Positions 37,011 through 48,364 of a DNA stretch of 64,000 nt are shown one piece after another. The position numbers were made by a program, and so were the translations under genes. Positions within the stretch are counted from its first letter, which is position 1; every line of letters starts with the position of its first letter. The notes beneath the pieces are model-generated. The model searched no databases, was not told the DNA's origin, and saw nothing but the letters and a program-made list of their open reading frames with translations. Source of the stretch: Phoronis australis (lineage: Eukaryota > Phoronida > Phoronidae); contig NMRA01000383.1 of assembly GCA_002633005.1 (NCBI GenBank), positions 215,586 through 279,585 of the forward strand, given 5' to 3'.

Positions 37011-37764
37011 CCACGGTGTAGGCTTACAGAGTCTTTTGGTTTCGTGAAACTGTTTTCAGATGATTTGTTTCCTGATACATTTGACGCTTTTCAATTGTTG
37101 TCAACGTGATTCAGCTTAATAAAGTGATACTTAATTGTTTATTGTTGCTTTTAGTAATAGACTATGAGCAGAGAGCACCATCGTTCGCCAGTTTTTCTCG
37201 TAACGAGACAGAACATATGTTTATTTCCGGACTAACAGTACAGGTCTTCATTCTTAAACAGTTTGAGGCTGTTGCGATCATCTGATATTCAAGTTTTTAC
37301 GCTTCGTGGGTGCTCCTTATGCTCTTCAATGTTTGGTAGTTGTCTAAACCCCTGTATACACTCCACACTTTTTCGTATGCTAAAAAGGTGTGTGTAAGCA
37401 GATGTTCCAACAAAAATTTTTGCTGGTGGTGTGACTCATACCCATATGTGCACAAATATGGTTTCATGAAACTTATGAGCCAAGTTCATGTGACGAAATC
37501 GAGAAGGGTTTTTAATTATCCTAAGAAAAACTCCAGGGACATGTTAAGGGCCAGAAACCTACCAGGATGCATAGAAATTTCACTGTTTGGCTACAAAAAC
37601 AAAAAGTTGTCTTACACGGGAGGGGGTTTATCCCCCTCCCACGGGAAGGGGTTTATCCCCCTCCCGACCTCCGCCCCTCCCCCCCGCTCGGCGCCACGCG
37701 CCTCGGATTCGACCTTTGCGGGAATCCTAAGCCCCCCCTTACTGAAAACGTAGATCCGCCACTG

Positions 37765-38300
37765 TCATTGAAGTCAAGTATCGTCTTGACTTCATCGGCG
37801 TATTCGTATCCAGCCGAAATAAAACTTAAAGAGAAAGATAATGTTTTTGACAGCAAATAGTGTCTGATAGTTCTGTGGAATGTGTGAAGTTATTAACGAT
37901 CACCAATTACAAATATAGGCTAAGATTTTGCCACTGCGATTTTCAAAAAACTCGACAGACCCGGCGTTGCTAAGGAATTAGGGCCGGGTAGGTGGTCGGC
38001 CGGGCAGCGGCGCCGGCAACTGAGTAAGTGGTGTCGAGCCAAGATAAGAAAACGTAATGGATTTCGAACAGTGAAAAGCACGAAAAACGGTTATAGACAT
38101 CGAAAGTGTAAACAAAAGAAACGAATTTTGACGAGAAAGTCAAAGAACGCGAGTTTGATAACGGGCATCCCATTGATTGAGCCCTCTCGGTGACGAGACC
38201 ATATACAGACATATTCATGCAAACAGGATACTGAGCAGTAAAATTTGGTTGATATCTCTTTTGTGAAAAGATTAAAGTTGGATGTTAAATCTAAATGTTT
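37765..38300. repeat. Degenerate ~240-base tandem array, right part
   Basis: Resumes with TCATTGAAGTCAAGTA directly after the element. It contains further diverged members: a GGTGACGAGACCATA-type phrase, then CATGCAAACAGGATACTGAG, matching the left part in order. Confidence 0.6.
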
Positions 38301-40994
38301 GATTCGTGGCGTTGTGTGTTAGGCCTATTGGGTGCTGGCCCACCGTGACCCCGCCCGGCTCAGTGGCTGACTCAGTCAGATTGCTAGTTACTCTATTTCC
38401 TGTCCAAAAGATTAAAATAAAGATTTTTGTCGGCCAGAGTCATTTTGGCGTCACATGAGGTCCTAAAACGATAATATGCTCATAAAAATGAAATCTAATT
38501 TCGAAAAACCGCATTTGGTAGAAACGTTCATTATAACACGTTGGCAAACACAGTATCAACGGTACATTGCAACTCGATCGGAGGTAGTACTTGGTCTGTG
38601 AAGTCAGACCGTATAAGCCGACTATTTACTTGGTCGGGTGGCCTACTTGATCTACGACATATCCATTTCAGAGGAGTGATGGTTGGGTCAGGAAACTGGA
38701 AAAAAGTGAAAAACGCTCCCTGAAATTACACAAGGCCAAAAAATTGCCTCTGGTCTGTACCCGACTCATTTTGAGCCGGTCCAGAATAGAGTCAAAGACG
38801 TTAACGGTCTCTGATAGAGTTCAGTAACGCAGGACTTACGCTAGAACCTCGCTAAAAAGCAACGCGAGATTACCTGAGACTGTCGTGTATTCCAAACGAG
38901 AACACATACGTGATTTTGGCTAGATTTTTCTAGTCGCGAAACAGCAACTGACCTCTACCCTGCGCTGACTGACTAAATGAAGGAAATAACGCTCACCTGC
39001 ATCAGTTTCAGACAAGGTCTCGTGATTTTAAAAGCACGTAAGCAAGTACAATGTTTGAAACTGCATGGTTAGCCAATCAGCATAGTAAAAAGAAAAAGTA
39101 ATCCCCGCGGCATGATTTTTGCTCTTCTGAGATAGATTTTCTTTTTCGAAAAAGTAAGTAAAAAATGAATCACAAACCAAAAAATAACTACGCTTCGGGC
39201 AACCTCCGGGCTCCCACCAACGCCGCGGTTGTTGAACCGACATCCCGGCAAATTCCACTGAGCGCCATTGGCTCGCAAAAAATTGCAAGCAAACATGTAT
39301 ATTATTTCTAAAAGAAATTTATTAATTTCAATACATTTTCAAATAATTACTGTAGTGGGCGCGTTCAAGCCAGGCCTGTAGCAGAACGTATTCAGGTCTG
39401 ACTATAGGCCTGATAGGCTTACTTTCAATCAAGCGCGCACCGATAGCGGCAGTGCACGGCGTATTACGACTTTTTTATAGAAGATCAGCAATCGCATCCC
39501 CGAAAAAATTGAGAAACATTAGATTAAACACAAAGTTTTACTGAACTTGTTTTCTCATACATGAATGATCACGAATGGCAGACTAATGCCGCAGGACACA
39601 GGTGCGATTAATTCATCAAAACGCTCCTAAGTTACACAAGACCTAGTACAAACGGAATCAATTTTTACCACAGGCGAGCACATTCACTGCACACAGTAAA
39701 ACATACTAATGATGCTAAAAAAACACGTACACCTGAACCTGAGCTCTTTTTAATAAGGTGCAATAAACTCGCCTTTGGTACTAGGCCTAAGAATTGATTT
39801 TGATTTAGATCATAACACATCGCTTATCGTTCGGCATAGGCAACCTAGGGCAGCTAGCGTACGGTAACTTGTACGCCGTGAATGACGCAGAAATAGAAAT
39901 GCAACCCTGTCCTAAAATCAAATCAGGCCTAATAACATGATTCTTCTATCGGAAACCTATTCCTATATTTTCAAATTAGGAAAAAAAAACGAAAACGCAT
40001 ATCATAATCCTAAAATTCGCAAATTAATATCTTTTTCAGACAAAATCCGATTGCATGATTTTTCTATTGAAAACCTGTTTATATATTTTCACATTCGGAG
40101 AATGAAATAAACTATCCACTACTGATTTCGCTTTGAGTACGTCGCATTAATGCCTGGGGCCCATCAGTAAGTATTCTGTAACATTGTGCACCATCAGAAT
40201 GACCCACCTTTTGAAGCACGAGACGAAATTTATTATGATTGAGTAAGTTTTGTGCATCTCCATGCAATTTACCCTCATATCGCTTCCGTTGGCATGACAA
40301 AAAGTGCCCGGGATCGTGTTTCTATGTGTTACCAGGCGAACAGTTTGGCGCTTCTTGAACACTGGTGTCCCGCCTCCACCGTCGGGGACATTTCCACACG
40401 CCCCTGGCTCAGAACTACACTCACGTCACCCCCTCCACATGATAATGAATCCTTCATCATGGATGGATGAGTCGCTCAATATGTCAACACCATGGATGCA
40501 CGAAAGGAATACCATAAGGTGAATATCAAAGACAAGACTTGTAAATGAGTTAGAGTTACTGAGATTATGTAGGATCTTATCATCAAGTTCATACATTTAT
40601 CCGTACTTAAAATAAGTTAACACTGTGAAAGGAGATGTTTTCTGGGCGTAGAAAACCTATGGACTTTTTGATTTTTGAATTTATGTCAGTCTGTCATTGT
40701 TATGAGGGTTTCGGTAAAATTTTGGTAGAAAGAAAAGTACATGTGTAGCTGTACGTTACTGGGCCAAATTTCATTTAATATAATGTTCAAGATGGAATCT
40801 CAGAAACACTGTAACAGTTTTCTAAAATAGCATTTTGTTTTTGTTTCATGCAAATTTTGAGGTTTTCCACATGAAAAATAAAATTCGTATTTTAGAAGCA
40901 CCCGAAGCAAAAGTGGAGAACACAAAGCGTGTGAAAGGTTTATTTGATTTTGATCGCCATTTAATGAGATGTGAAATTACGAAGTTGGTCAAAT
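38301..40994. other. Intergenic or SMG7 intron; no exon recognised
   Basis: SMG7's upstream exons would be expected on the plus strand here or further left. I found no stretch resembling the N-terminal 14-3-3-like or helical domain. A CpG-richer patch near 39190-39260 is unexplained. Confidence 0.4.
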
Positions 40995-41177
40995 TTGGAT
41001 GTTTAAAGTCTTTCATAACCTCATAGCCCAGTGACATTTGGATATTTATAAAAGTCTTTTATAACCTCAAAGCCCAGTGACATTTGGATGTTTATAAAAG
41101 TCTTTTATAACCTCAAAGTCCAGTGGCATTTGGATGTTTATAAAAGTCTTTTATAACCTCAAAGCCTAGTGACATTG
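40995..41177. repeat. 46-base minisatellite, ~4 copies
   Basis: ACCTCAAAGCCCAGTGACAT followed by TTGGATGTTTATAAAAGTCT and TTTATA repeats about four times. It lies just 230 bases upstream of the first SMG7 exon found. Confidence 0.94.
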
Positions 41178-41403
41178 CTGTTGTAATACATCTATGTCAT
41201 TTCGTATTGTCCCACAATGCACTGCTTAAAAGCTGTCATTGTTGGACGGCAATAGGCCTAAATATTTCTCTCATACAGTCAAACAACGTTACAACCTCTC
41301 TGGTTGACAACTTTGCCATAGACAGCTTTTTATGATGCTGTCTATGAGTAGAAATGCTGCTCTTGCAAGGTAACCTCCACATCACTATTAGCTTTTTCCA
41401 CAG

Positions 41404-41515
41404 TCGATCAGCACAGGAGCCTCGCGATGGTCCAGCACTATTCCCCAACCTGCCAGGAAAAGACGAGTTCCTTGTGGACGAGCCAGAACTGGGTCGCCAT
41501 CAGATGGCGTTTATG
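41404..41515 (+). CDS. SMG7: SMG7 coding exon A
   Basis: The acceptor is TTTTTCCACAG and the donor GTATGT. In the chosen frame it encodes RSAQEPRDGPALFPNLPGKD and an acidic FLVDEPELGRHQMAFM end. This frame is fixed by the phase of exons B-D. Confidence 0.75.
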
Positions 41516-44500
41516 GTATGTGCTGGTTACAGTTCAGAAAATGACAGCTAATTGGTAGAACTAAGTGTTGAATACATTTCCCAAGTCCCATCCACACTTA
41601 AGGATTGTCTGCAACACATTGTTGTGAAAAGTTGCTGTTGCGTTGCAGACTGTACACTAAGTGTGAGCAGGCATTTGAAGTTAAGCAATGCTTGACAGTC
41701 AAGCGACAAGTCTGCAACAGCGATGGATTGTTCACACAAGTGATGGGTCGTTGCTCAGTGTTTCCGTAGCAGGCAAATCACTTAGTGTGAGCAGACCTTT
41801 AGGTTTTATCTGTTTGAATGCTGTGGAAATACAGAATCTGACTTATTCATAGCCTAGTGATGGAAACAAGACGGTTGACACACTTAATTAGTTGTGTTTG
41901 TGAAAAGAGTTTATTGCTGTGTTTATAAATAGGGAGCAATGTTCGTGAGGAAGTCACCAGTCTCGATTTCAGCGAATGACTGGCAGCCAATGGTGAAGAT
42001 TGGCGATTTGTACTAAAATCACAAAAGCACAGCCTACAAATGTTGTTATTTTGTACTTCTGGTCAAAGGTAATAATATCTTAAAGACATCTATCCCATCC
42101 AACAGCTATCCCAAAAAATAATGCAATTTTTCACCCTAAAATGGAGTGTATCCCTTTAAGGTATTTCGTTTTCTTTCCTGACATAATCACATCATTTAAA
42201 AGAAGTTTTTGATTAATGTGCTTTATGTTGTTTTCAGAGACAGCCAACAGGGGACATGCGGTCCGAAGGCAGTCCATTTTTCTCTGATCAAGGAGATTCA
42301 GCAAACTACTCTCTCTTTAGCCAGCAGACCCCATGGGGAGTTCAACTTGGCATGGCAGGGGACAACAAGAGTAAGTCACGCCGATTACCGTGGTTTTGTA
42401 GGGAAATTATGTTTTAGAGGCTGTTCACAATTATCGCCATTTTCACATCTGTGCAAACTGTACGTATGCTGTTAGTGTCATAAAAATGGCAGTGTCACAT
42501 ATAGGTATTTTTTAATTACATTCTCGAATTGGAAAGTTGACTAGATCCAACCAGATAAAAAACAAAAATCAAATACACAAACAATTGTTTTTTTAAAAAA
42601 GTGTTTGAATTTATTGCACAGTTATACCATGTTCCTGTTTTTAAACTTGCAAATACAAAAACCTTGTCCGATAAAAATATAGCCATTTTTGTAAGCTTTA
42701 GAGGTGAGGGATTAGAGTTGGGAAAGGGTAAAGTGTGTATGTTTATGAAAATGGTGATAATTGTGAATGGTTCCTTACTGTTTATTCATTGAATTCATTC
42801 TATAGCTGTAGAGTGTATTTAAGCCAGTACACGTGATGGAGTAAGTTTTTAATGTAGGATACTACGCACACTTACAAGCCTGCACCTAAAAAGGTTACAG
42901 TCGTGCTTCAGTGTGTAGAGCTCTTGAGCGAAAATTAATTCATGAAAAAATTCTCTAATTTGAATATAGGTGCATAGGTATGATTACAGTGACCATAGGG
43001 TAGCCACATATTAAATTCGTCTGTTTTGATATGCTTTATTATTTTGCATCTGAAAGTTTCTGATCCTCACAAATTGCATCTGAAAATTAATTGATTCTCA
43101 GCTTGTGAGTGTTTGAGCGAGCTGAGCAATGAATTTTTCTCGTGATTTGTTGGCATTATTTCTTGATTGTCCGTGTATGTTAGTTTTTTGTTTGTCACGG
43201 CAGTTATCAAAAATGGTCTTGGTAAAGATTGCATGATTTTTCCTTGCCATAAGCAATTTAGGAAAATAGTTGATTTAGAAATACATCAGAAAGCTATTTA
43301 CAATTAAATCATATTTGTCTCTCAAAAGTTAGATTGTTAAGTATTAATCTCTATGTTAGTCTAGACGCATTTCTGGAAAATGTGGATGTTAGAGGCATTT
43401 TTTAGTAAAAGTGGAGAACATGTCTTTTTAGCATAATTATGGTATGCTGATTTCGATTATGCCTGTTCCCAAGCTGGATTTTGAGTTTTTGACCATCTAA
43501 TTTGCATAATCAAAATGGCCGCCAAACCAACAAGATAAGAAACATTCGTAAGACCAGGAGTACAATATGTGACGAACAATTAAGAAATTTTTGCTTCGAA
43601 AACATAGCATAAGTGTGTTTAGATCACTTAAATTTAAGAGCATATTAATGAACGTCATTAAATTCCCCAATTATGCTAATTAGCTTCCGCCATTACCAAA
43701 AAATTCAAATTTCAGTGTAACTTTATCAATTTGCAGGCAAACATGACAAATAAGGTGTCTATACCTATGTTTTGAAGGTCTAGAAAAATCATTATGACAC
43801 ATGTGAAGCTTTTTATTTCATCTTCACTAAGTTACAAAAGCTCATTTATAAAGTCTGAAAATTAAATTAGAAATCATAATTATCAATGCCTTTTGTGAAC
43901 ATCTCACTATTTAGATAAGACATCAAAGTATTGTAAACATAACAACATGACTTTTAAATACTGTTGTAAAGAGATGCATGGCCATATCGTCCCATTTTGG
44001 ACAGGAACATACCGTCCTCACAGTCGACCAAGCACTCTGCTGCAGATTAATGGAGCTTACGTGTTCGGTCCCAGAATACTAAAATATGTTAATACAGTAC
44101 CTTGTTTAGTGGTTCTTCATGTACCAATGAACTTTATCAAGTCCATAGAAGATGACATGAGTGATTCCGGAATAGCTGAGGTGTGTATGGAGAGTGCAGT
44201 ACTTGGTCAAGGTCTATGGAACTGGTCCTCAGTGTAAAGTCGTACAGCAAAGCAACAGTATGAGGGCACACAAACTGTCTTTGCAAGCTCTGTGGCATCT
44301 CCTGCATGTGCCAAGCCTTCTCTCGTTTATTGCAGAAGCGACTGTCATACTTGTATTACCAGTATGTCTGCAGATGATGATCCACTGAAAATTCCGGAGT
44401 TTTTAACATTTCTCAATTAGGATAAGTTCAGGAAACTCCTGGGCATTTTGTCAACAGTAGTTCTGATGATGTGAATTTCAGCTTCTAGTGGAGTTACATG

Positions 44501-47500
44501 TACATGGTTCTAATACTGTTAAAGTACACATGCTCTCAATGGGATGGTATTTTGGAAGTGCATCTCTATTCATTTACTCTCGTGCTGCCTCACCGAATTA
44601 TGCCCGAGTGGGGTGCGGTCTTTTTAGCGGAGATACATCAACTTCCGCAGTCTGTTTGGTCAGAGTTTCAATAAGGAAATTTTGTAGTCAAGTGATCTCC
44701 TCATATGCTCTGTCAGGTAGATTCTGACCAGTGGGTAAATGGGGAAGGCAAAAAGGAGGTGGCATCATCGGTAATACCAAAACCTCGTCAGCTTTATGGA
44801 GGTGGACACTCTCATTTAATCTGAAATCTCATATAGCTGAACAAACTTACTGCTGTGGGAGTACATAGTTTCATAACGAAGCCACGAGGCAAGTGTCGAG
44901 AGTTCCCTTCTTTGCGCATTCCATGGATGGAAGGTCTACTCGTCCACAAGGCCTTAGCTGCTACAAAGCCTTGCAACAAAAGACCTAGCAACAGCACTAA
45001 TCCAAGAGTGACTTTTACATGCCAAGGAACTTGGACACGAACAAACTAAGAAACTTGTTCGAGACCGATTATCACTGCGCAATGCGATAATTCAGACATG
45101 TCAATTCACGCGCCTATGCGCTAAAATAATGCCCCAACATTTGCCAACTTGCATGATGTGGTGAAACAATCCAAAGACAAAGACAAGAAAATAGTTCTTA
45201 AGGCAGAGAGAGATATACTTCGCTGCCTACCTACGGCTTATGAGTTGGGTCGGCCAGTTGAATTGCCGTCTGTGCTCTAACGCGAGCTTCTTCCCGTCCA
45301 TGTTTTCTTACAGAAACGAGTGGCACATTGCGCACTGGAGATAAATCTTCACTTGCCAAAGTATTAATAGTTAACACATCGACTGTCCTCAAAAGAATTC
45401 AACTTCATAACTCGCCCGCTTGCCTCATTTTGATGGCGAAGCATTGCTGGTAGCTCTTGGGAAGCTTGATGGTGATGTGACCTTCGAGAACCTGGCTGAT
45501 TCATTCATGAAAACAGTGCTAAACATAGGATTTCGATATCATAAAATTGACATTGTATTTGACAGATACAGACAAGAAACTATGAAATACACAACATGAA
45601 AACAGCGTAGTAAAGGAATACAGCAAATCAGGTGATTTTTGGAAGGCCGTGGTGTACCTCTTCCTCAAAACTGGTCAAATTTTCGTGCACTGGCTGAGAA
45701 TAAAGAAGACCTAGCACATTTCTTGTCAGAGGAACTGTGTTTGTAGACACCTGAAGATAAAGAGTTTATGGTTGCTGGAGGGTTCAAAAATGAGCTGGAA
45801 GTAAATTAAATCATCTACGGTTATGACTGATTTGAGGACTCTGAAATCCACACATGAAGAAGCAGATGGAAGATTGGTACTGCAGGCTGTCCACAGTCTG
45901 TCGTGTTTTCAGGGACACCCAATGTTCTACTGCTTCTGGTATCGAACTTCCAACAAATGCAAAGTGAGCATATCTGTATGATGTCAGGCACATCAAAGAA
46001 ATAACGATATATACCTATTGAAGCACTTTTCAACAAACTACTACGAGACTCGGCAACATCCTTGTTTGATTTTCATGCCGTGATCGGGTTTGGCACCAAC
46101 TCGTACTTTGCCAATCACATGAAACAATCATCATGGAAGGTGTTCCTAGAGCATCACAGATTGCTTAAGAACCCCTGCATTGGTGAACTCACTGAGCAAA
46201 TTACGATGGCTTCATAAGTATTTGTCTGCAGAATATACAACACGACCTGTAGATGTAGCACGCCATTTACTATTCTCCAACCCCGTGAACCCAGAAGTCC
46301 TTCCCCCTCACCCATAATGCCCGCCGTTTCCATCTGATGAGATTGCACTATCAGGTCAAGGTATGGCGAAATGATCATTGTTCCATACCTGAGCTCCCAG
46401 CACCCTCTGATATGGGAGGGACACACAAACTTATGCTTGCAGCCCATACTGATGACACAGAGTTCTATCCCAGAAAGCTGCCTGGAGAGGGTATTGTGTG
46501 CATGCCAGAAACAAGGCAACAACAGACAATGCAAATGCAAGGCATATGGATTTCAATGCATATCATTATGCTCATGCCAGCAGCGCATTCCTTGTATGCA
46601 AACAGTTTGATTTGCCTGGCTTTAGGCATGTTAAAAAGTACCCGGTAAAGTGAATGCTAAAACTGTGTTCAGCAGGCCTGAAAATAATTCATGCAACTGA
46701 GAATTTAATGTCTTCAATAACAATAACTATATTGATTTTTTATGAATGGAAGATAACGGGATAGTGTGAACATTTGTCCTATATTCCATCAAAATAGTGA
46801 CACCTTGCTTGACGAGCATTGCAGATTAACGACTATTTTTTCCACATTCGGAAATTATACGTCTATAACCCAATAAATATAAAATATATTGCTCCAAAAA
46901 TGTTTTAGCATGTTTGTTGACCATGAAAATATAATTATAAACAACTCATTTTTCAAGTTAGCCTGCAGGAACACAAACTTAAGATGCAAATTACATTGTA
47001 TGGTAATGGCGGCGCCTAATTTGCATAATTAGTTTTCAGAGTTGCATTTTTTGTATTCATAAGTGATGTATTGCTCAAGAAGTATTTATAAGAAGTGTAC
47101 AGGTGAGACATTTCACCATTTTAAATGGTATATGGTGATTTCTATTACACAAATAGATCTGAACTTGACAATTTGGCCGCCATTTTGTTTATGCAAATTA
47201 GATGGTCAAAAATGCAAAATTCGGCTTGGGAACAGGGTTAGTTGAATTCGCCACACCTTGATTGTGTGAAAAAGTCTTGTTCCCAACTTTTACTAAAAAA
47301 TGCTTCTAGAACCTTATACAGGGCTCTTTTCAGGAAATGCGTCTAGACTATGTGCTATGTTTCACAGGTCACAATTCTTCGCCATTCAGCTCCCACTCCG
47401 GTAGCCATAGAAACACACCCATCGACTCCACCTCTCACCCACCAACCCTTGACAGTGGGCAGATGAGGTCTACACCCATGAGTTTTGGTGGCTTCCCAAC

Positions 47501-48168
47501 GTCGGAGCCGCAGTGGCCCTCTCACCCCGCCCAAAGCAGCAGACCTGAGGGGGCGGGTATGAACACCCTACTGTCTGGAAGTATACAGGTAATATAGCTT
47601 GCTATAAAATGAAATTAAAACCAAGACGTGAAACAGGTAAAGCCTGGAATTTAAACAGAACATTCTGTCTGTAAAGAGACTAGTGGCTTGAGCTAAGATG
47701 GGTGATTGACAAAACACTTGATTTTGATCATGAATTTTTCCTGTTTCACTCTGTCCCATGCCGACCAAGGTCATTTGAATGTAATAACGGTATTGTGCAC
47801 TCTCTCAGACTCCTTCACTCGAATAATATCTGTATTCCGGCGGCGTCTGAGTTTTTTCCCCTTAGACTCCTGACCAGTTCTCCCTTGAGGACGTCATATA
47901 ATTATAAATATAATAAATAATGCCTGCTTATCTGTGAGACATTATGTCAACTGTCATTACCAGTCATTGTATAGTTGCTGCTTTTTAGTCGTTTTAAACC
48001 CAAATACGCTCCTCGGCCTCAAATGATTGTCTTGTTATTTACTTGATATCTTCTTTGGACTTGAACGTAACGTCATTTCCTCTTCAGACATTGTGGTCTT
48101 CTGGACCCTCGCCATTGGAGCGGCTGTTGGAGCAACAGAAGCACCAGCGACAGACAGACCCACATTGA
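41404..48168 (+). CDS. SMG7: SMG7 nonsense-mediated decay factor, last four coding exons (3' partial)
   Basis: Four exons (41404-41515, 42238-42370, 47368-47588, 48088-48168) join in phase to 181 residues ending in TGA. They match the unstructured proline/serine-rich C-terminus of SMG7 in order: an ANYSLFSQQTPW segment (human has YSLFEGTPW), a HNSSPFS/NTPID segment (human HNSVPFSNFG...TPD), and the terminal LWSSGPSPLERLLEQQKHQR (human IWSS...GPSALEQLLMQQK). SMG7 binds phosphorylated UPF1 through its N-terminal 14-3-3-like domain. Its C-terminal region recruits decapping and deadenylation factors in the cytoplasm. The N-terminal exons were not found, so the gene is annotated only from 41404. 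The 5.0 kb intron before exon C contains a 4.0 kb transposon. Intactness of the whole gene cannot be judged. Confidence 0.85.
41560..41805. repeat. Possible MITE relic in an SMG7 intron
   Basis: ACTAAGTGTGAGCAG and ACTTAGTGTGAGCAGACC occur near 41656 and 41776. CTGCAAC phrases occur in both orientations. Terminal repeats are not clean enough to set boundaries. Confidence 0.3.
42238..42370 (+). CDS. SMG7: SMG7 coding exon B
   Basis: The acceptor is TTTTCAG. The exon encodes RQPTGDMRSEGSPFFSDQGD, then SANYSLFSQQTPWGVQLG, the YSLF...TPW signature of SMG7's C-terminal region. It ends in phase 1 before GTAAGT. Confidence 0.85.
43357..43720. repeat. Left terminal inverted repeat of the 4.0 kb transposon
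   Basis: Pairs with 46990-47350 in inverted orientation at roughly 75-85 % by eye with indels. The outermost GTCTAGAC is itself a palindrome. Confidence 0.85.
43947..46640 (+). pseudogene. Decayed transposon-borne protein of a multi-copy invertebrate family
   Basis: Short in-frame stretches, separated by stops and frameshifts, follow the order of a long uncharacterised protein found in many copies in marine invertebrate genomes (from memory, unnamed). They are DSGIAEVCMESAVLG (about 44160), AHKLSLQALWHLL (about 44265), RIPWMEGLLVHKAL (about 44920), DGEALLVALGKLDG to FDRYRQETMKYT (about 45436-45595), GVPLPQNWSNF (about 45650), FHAVIGFGTNSYFANH where relatives usually have FHA.TGCDT (about 46070), and a C-terminal cysteine cluster CKCKAYGFQC (about 46530), as in CXC-type zinc-binding ends. 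At least eight breaks are visible. Which part, if any, is a transposase is unknown. Confidence 0.7.
46990..47350. repeat. Right terminal inverted repeat of the 4.0 kb transposon
   Basis: Inverse partner of 43357-43720. Its end sits 17 bases before SMG7 exon C. Confidence 0.85.
47368..47588 (+). CDS. SMG7: SMG7 coding exon C
   Basis: 221 bases rich in Ser, Pro, His and Gly: SHNSSPFSSHSGSHRNTPID at the start and GMNTLLSGSIQ at the end. Donor GTAATA. The acceptor CACAG lies only 17 bases after the end of the inserted transposon, and its pyrimidine tract is weak. Confidence 0.85.
48088..48168 (+). CDS. SMG7: SMG7 terminal coding exon D
   Basis: The acceptor is CCTCTTCAG. The exon encodes TLWSSGPSPLERLLEQQKHQ, RQTDPH and TGA (48166-48168). 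This Trp-Ser-Ser...Leu-Glu-x-Leu-Leu-x-Gln-Gln-Lys end is the conserved C-terminus of the family. Confidence 0.9.
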   Translation, partial: TLWSSGPSPLERLLEQQKHQRQTDPH

Positions 48169-48358
48169 GACCAACACTAGATGTCACCTCGGGTCAGAGG
48201 TCAGGAATAAGTTGAGCGTCGACAAATGGCGTGATTTACAAAGAGGTTTCTTGGTGAACCTTTCATGACCAGATGTACGAGTGAAAGCCACTGTTTGAGG
48301 CAAATCTTTTTGTTGGCCATTGGATGGTTTTTAACCATCTTAATGTTTTGCGTGATGA

Positions 48359-48364
48359 AATAAA
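48359..48364 (+). terminator. SMG7 poly(A) signal
   Basis: AATAAA lies 191 bases after the SMG7 stop codon on the same strand. It is the first canonical signal downstream. Confidence 0.55.

Larger units (their letters stand above)
35042..37764. mobile_element. CAGTGGCGGATCTAC-ended transposon containing the sequence gap
   Basis: The left end is CAGTGGCGGATCTACG and the right end its inverse, CGTAGATCCGCCACTG. Both have G-run or C-run tracts just inside. The flanking bases are TTATT on the left and TCATT on the right, a possible five-base target duplication. The flanks read continuously into each other (a TTTTATT / CATTGAAGTCAAG join seen intact at about 34800 in the sister repeat), which supports insertion into an older tandem array. 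Total length is 2723 including 729 unknown bases. Coding content is uncertain. Confidence 0.75.
43357..47350. mobile_element. 4.0 kb DNA transposon with ~360-base terminal inverted repeats, in the SMG7 intron
   Basis: The left end TAGTCTAGACGCATTT is inverted at the right end (AAATGCGTCTAGACTA). Identity between the arms continues inward: GCATTTTTTAGTAAAAGT, CCTGTTCCCAAGC, TTTTTGACCATCTAATTTGC, AAAATGGC(C/G)GCCAAA, and as far in as AATTATGC(T/A)AATTAG and CCGCCATTACCA. TATGT flanks both sides (43352 and 47349), a possible target duplication whose exact length is unclear. The interior carries a decayed protein gene of a high-copy invertebrate family. Confidence 0.88.
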
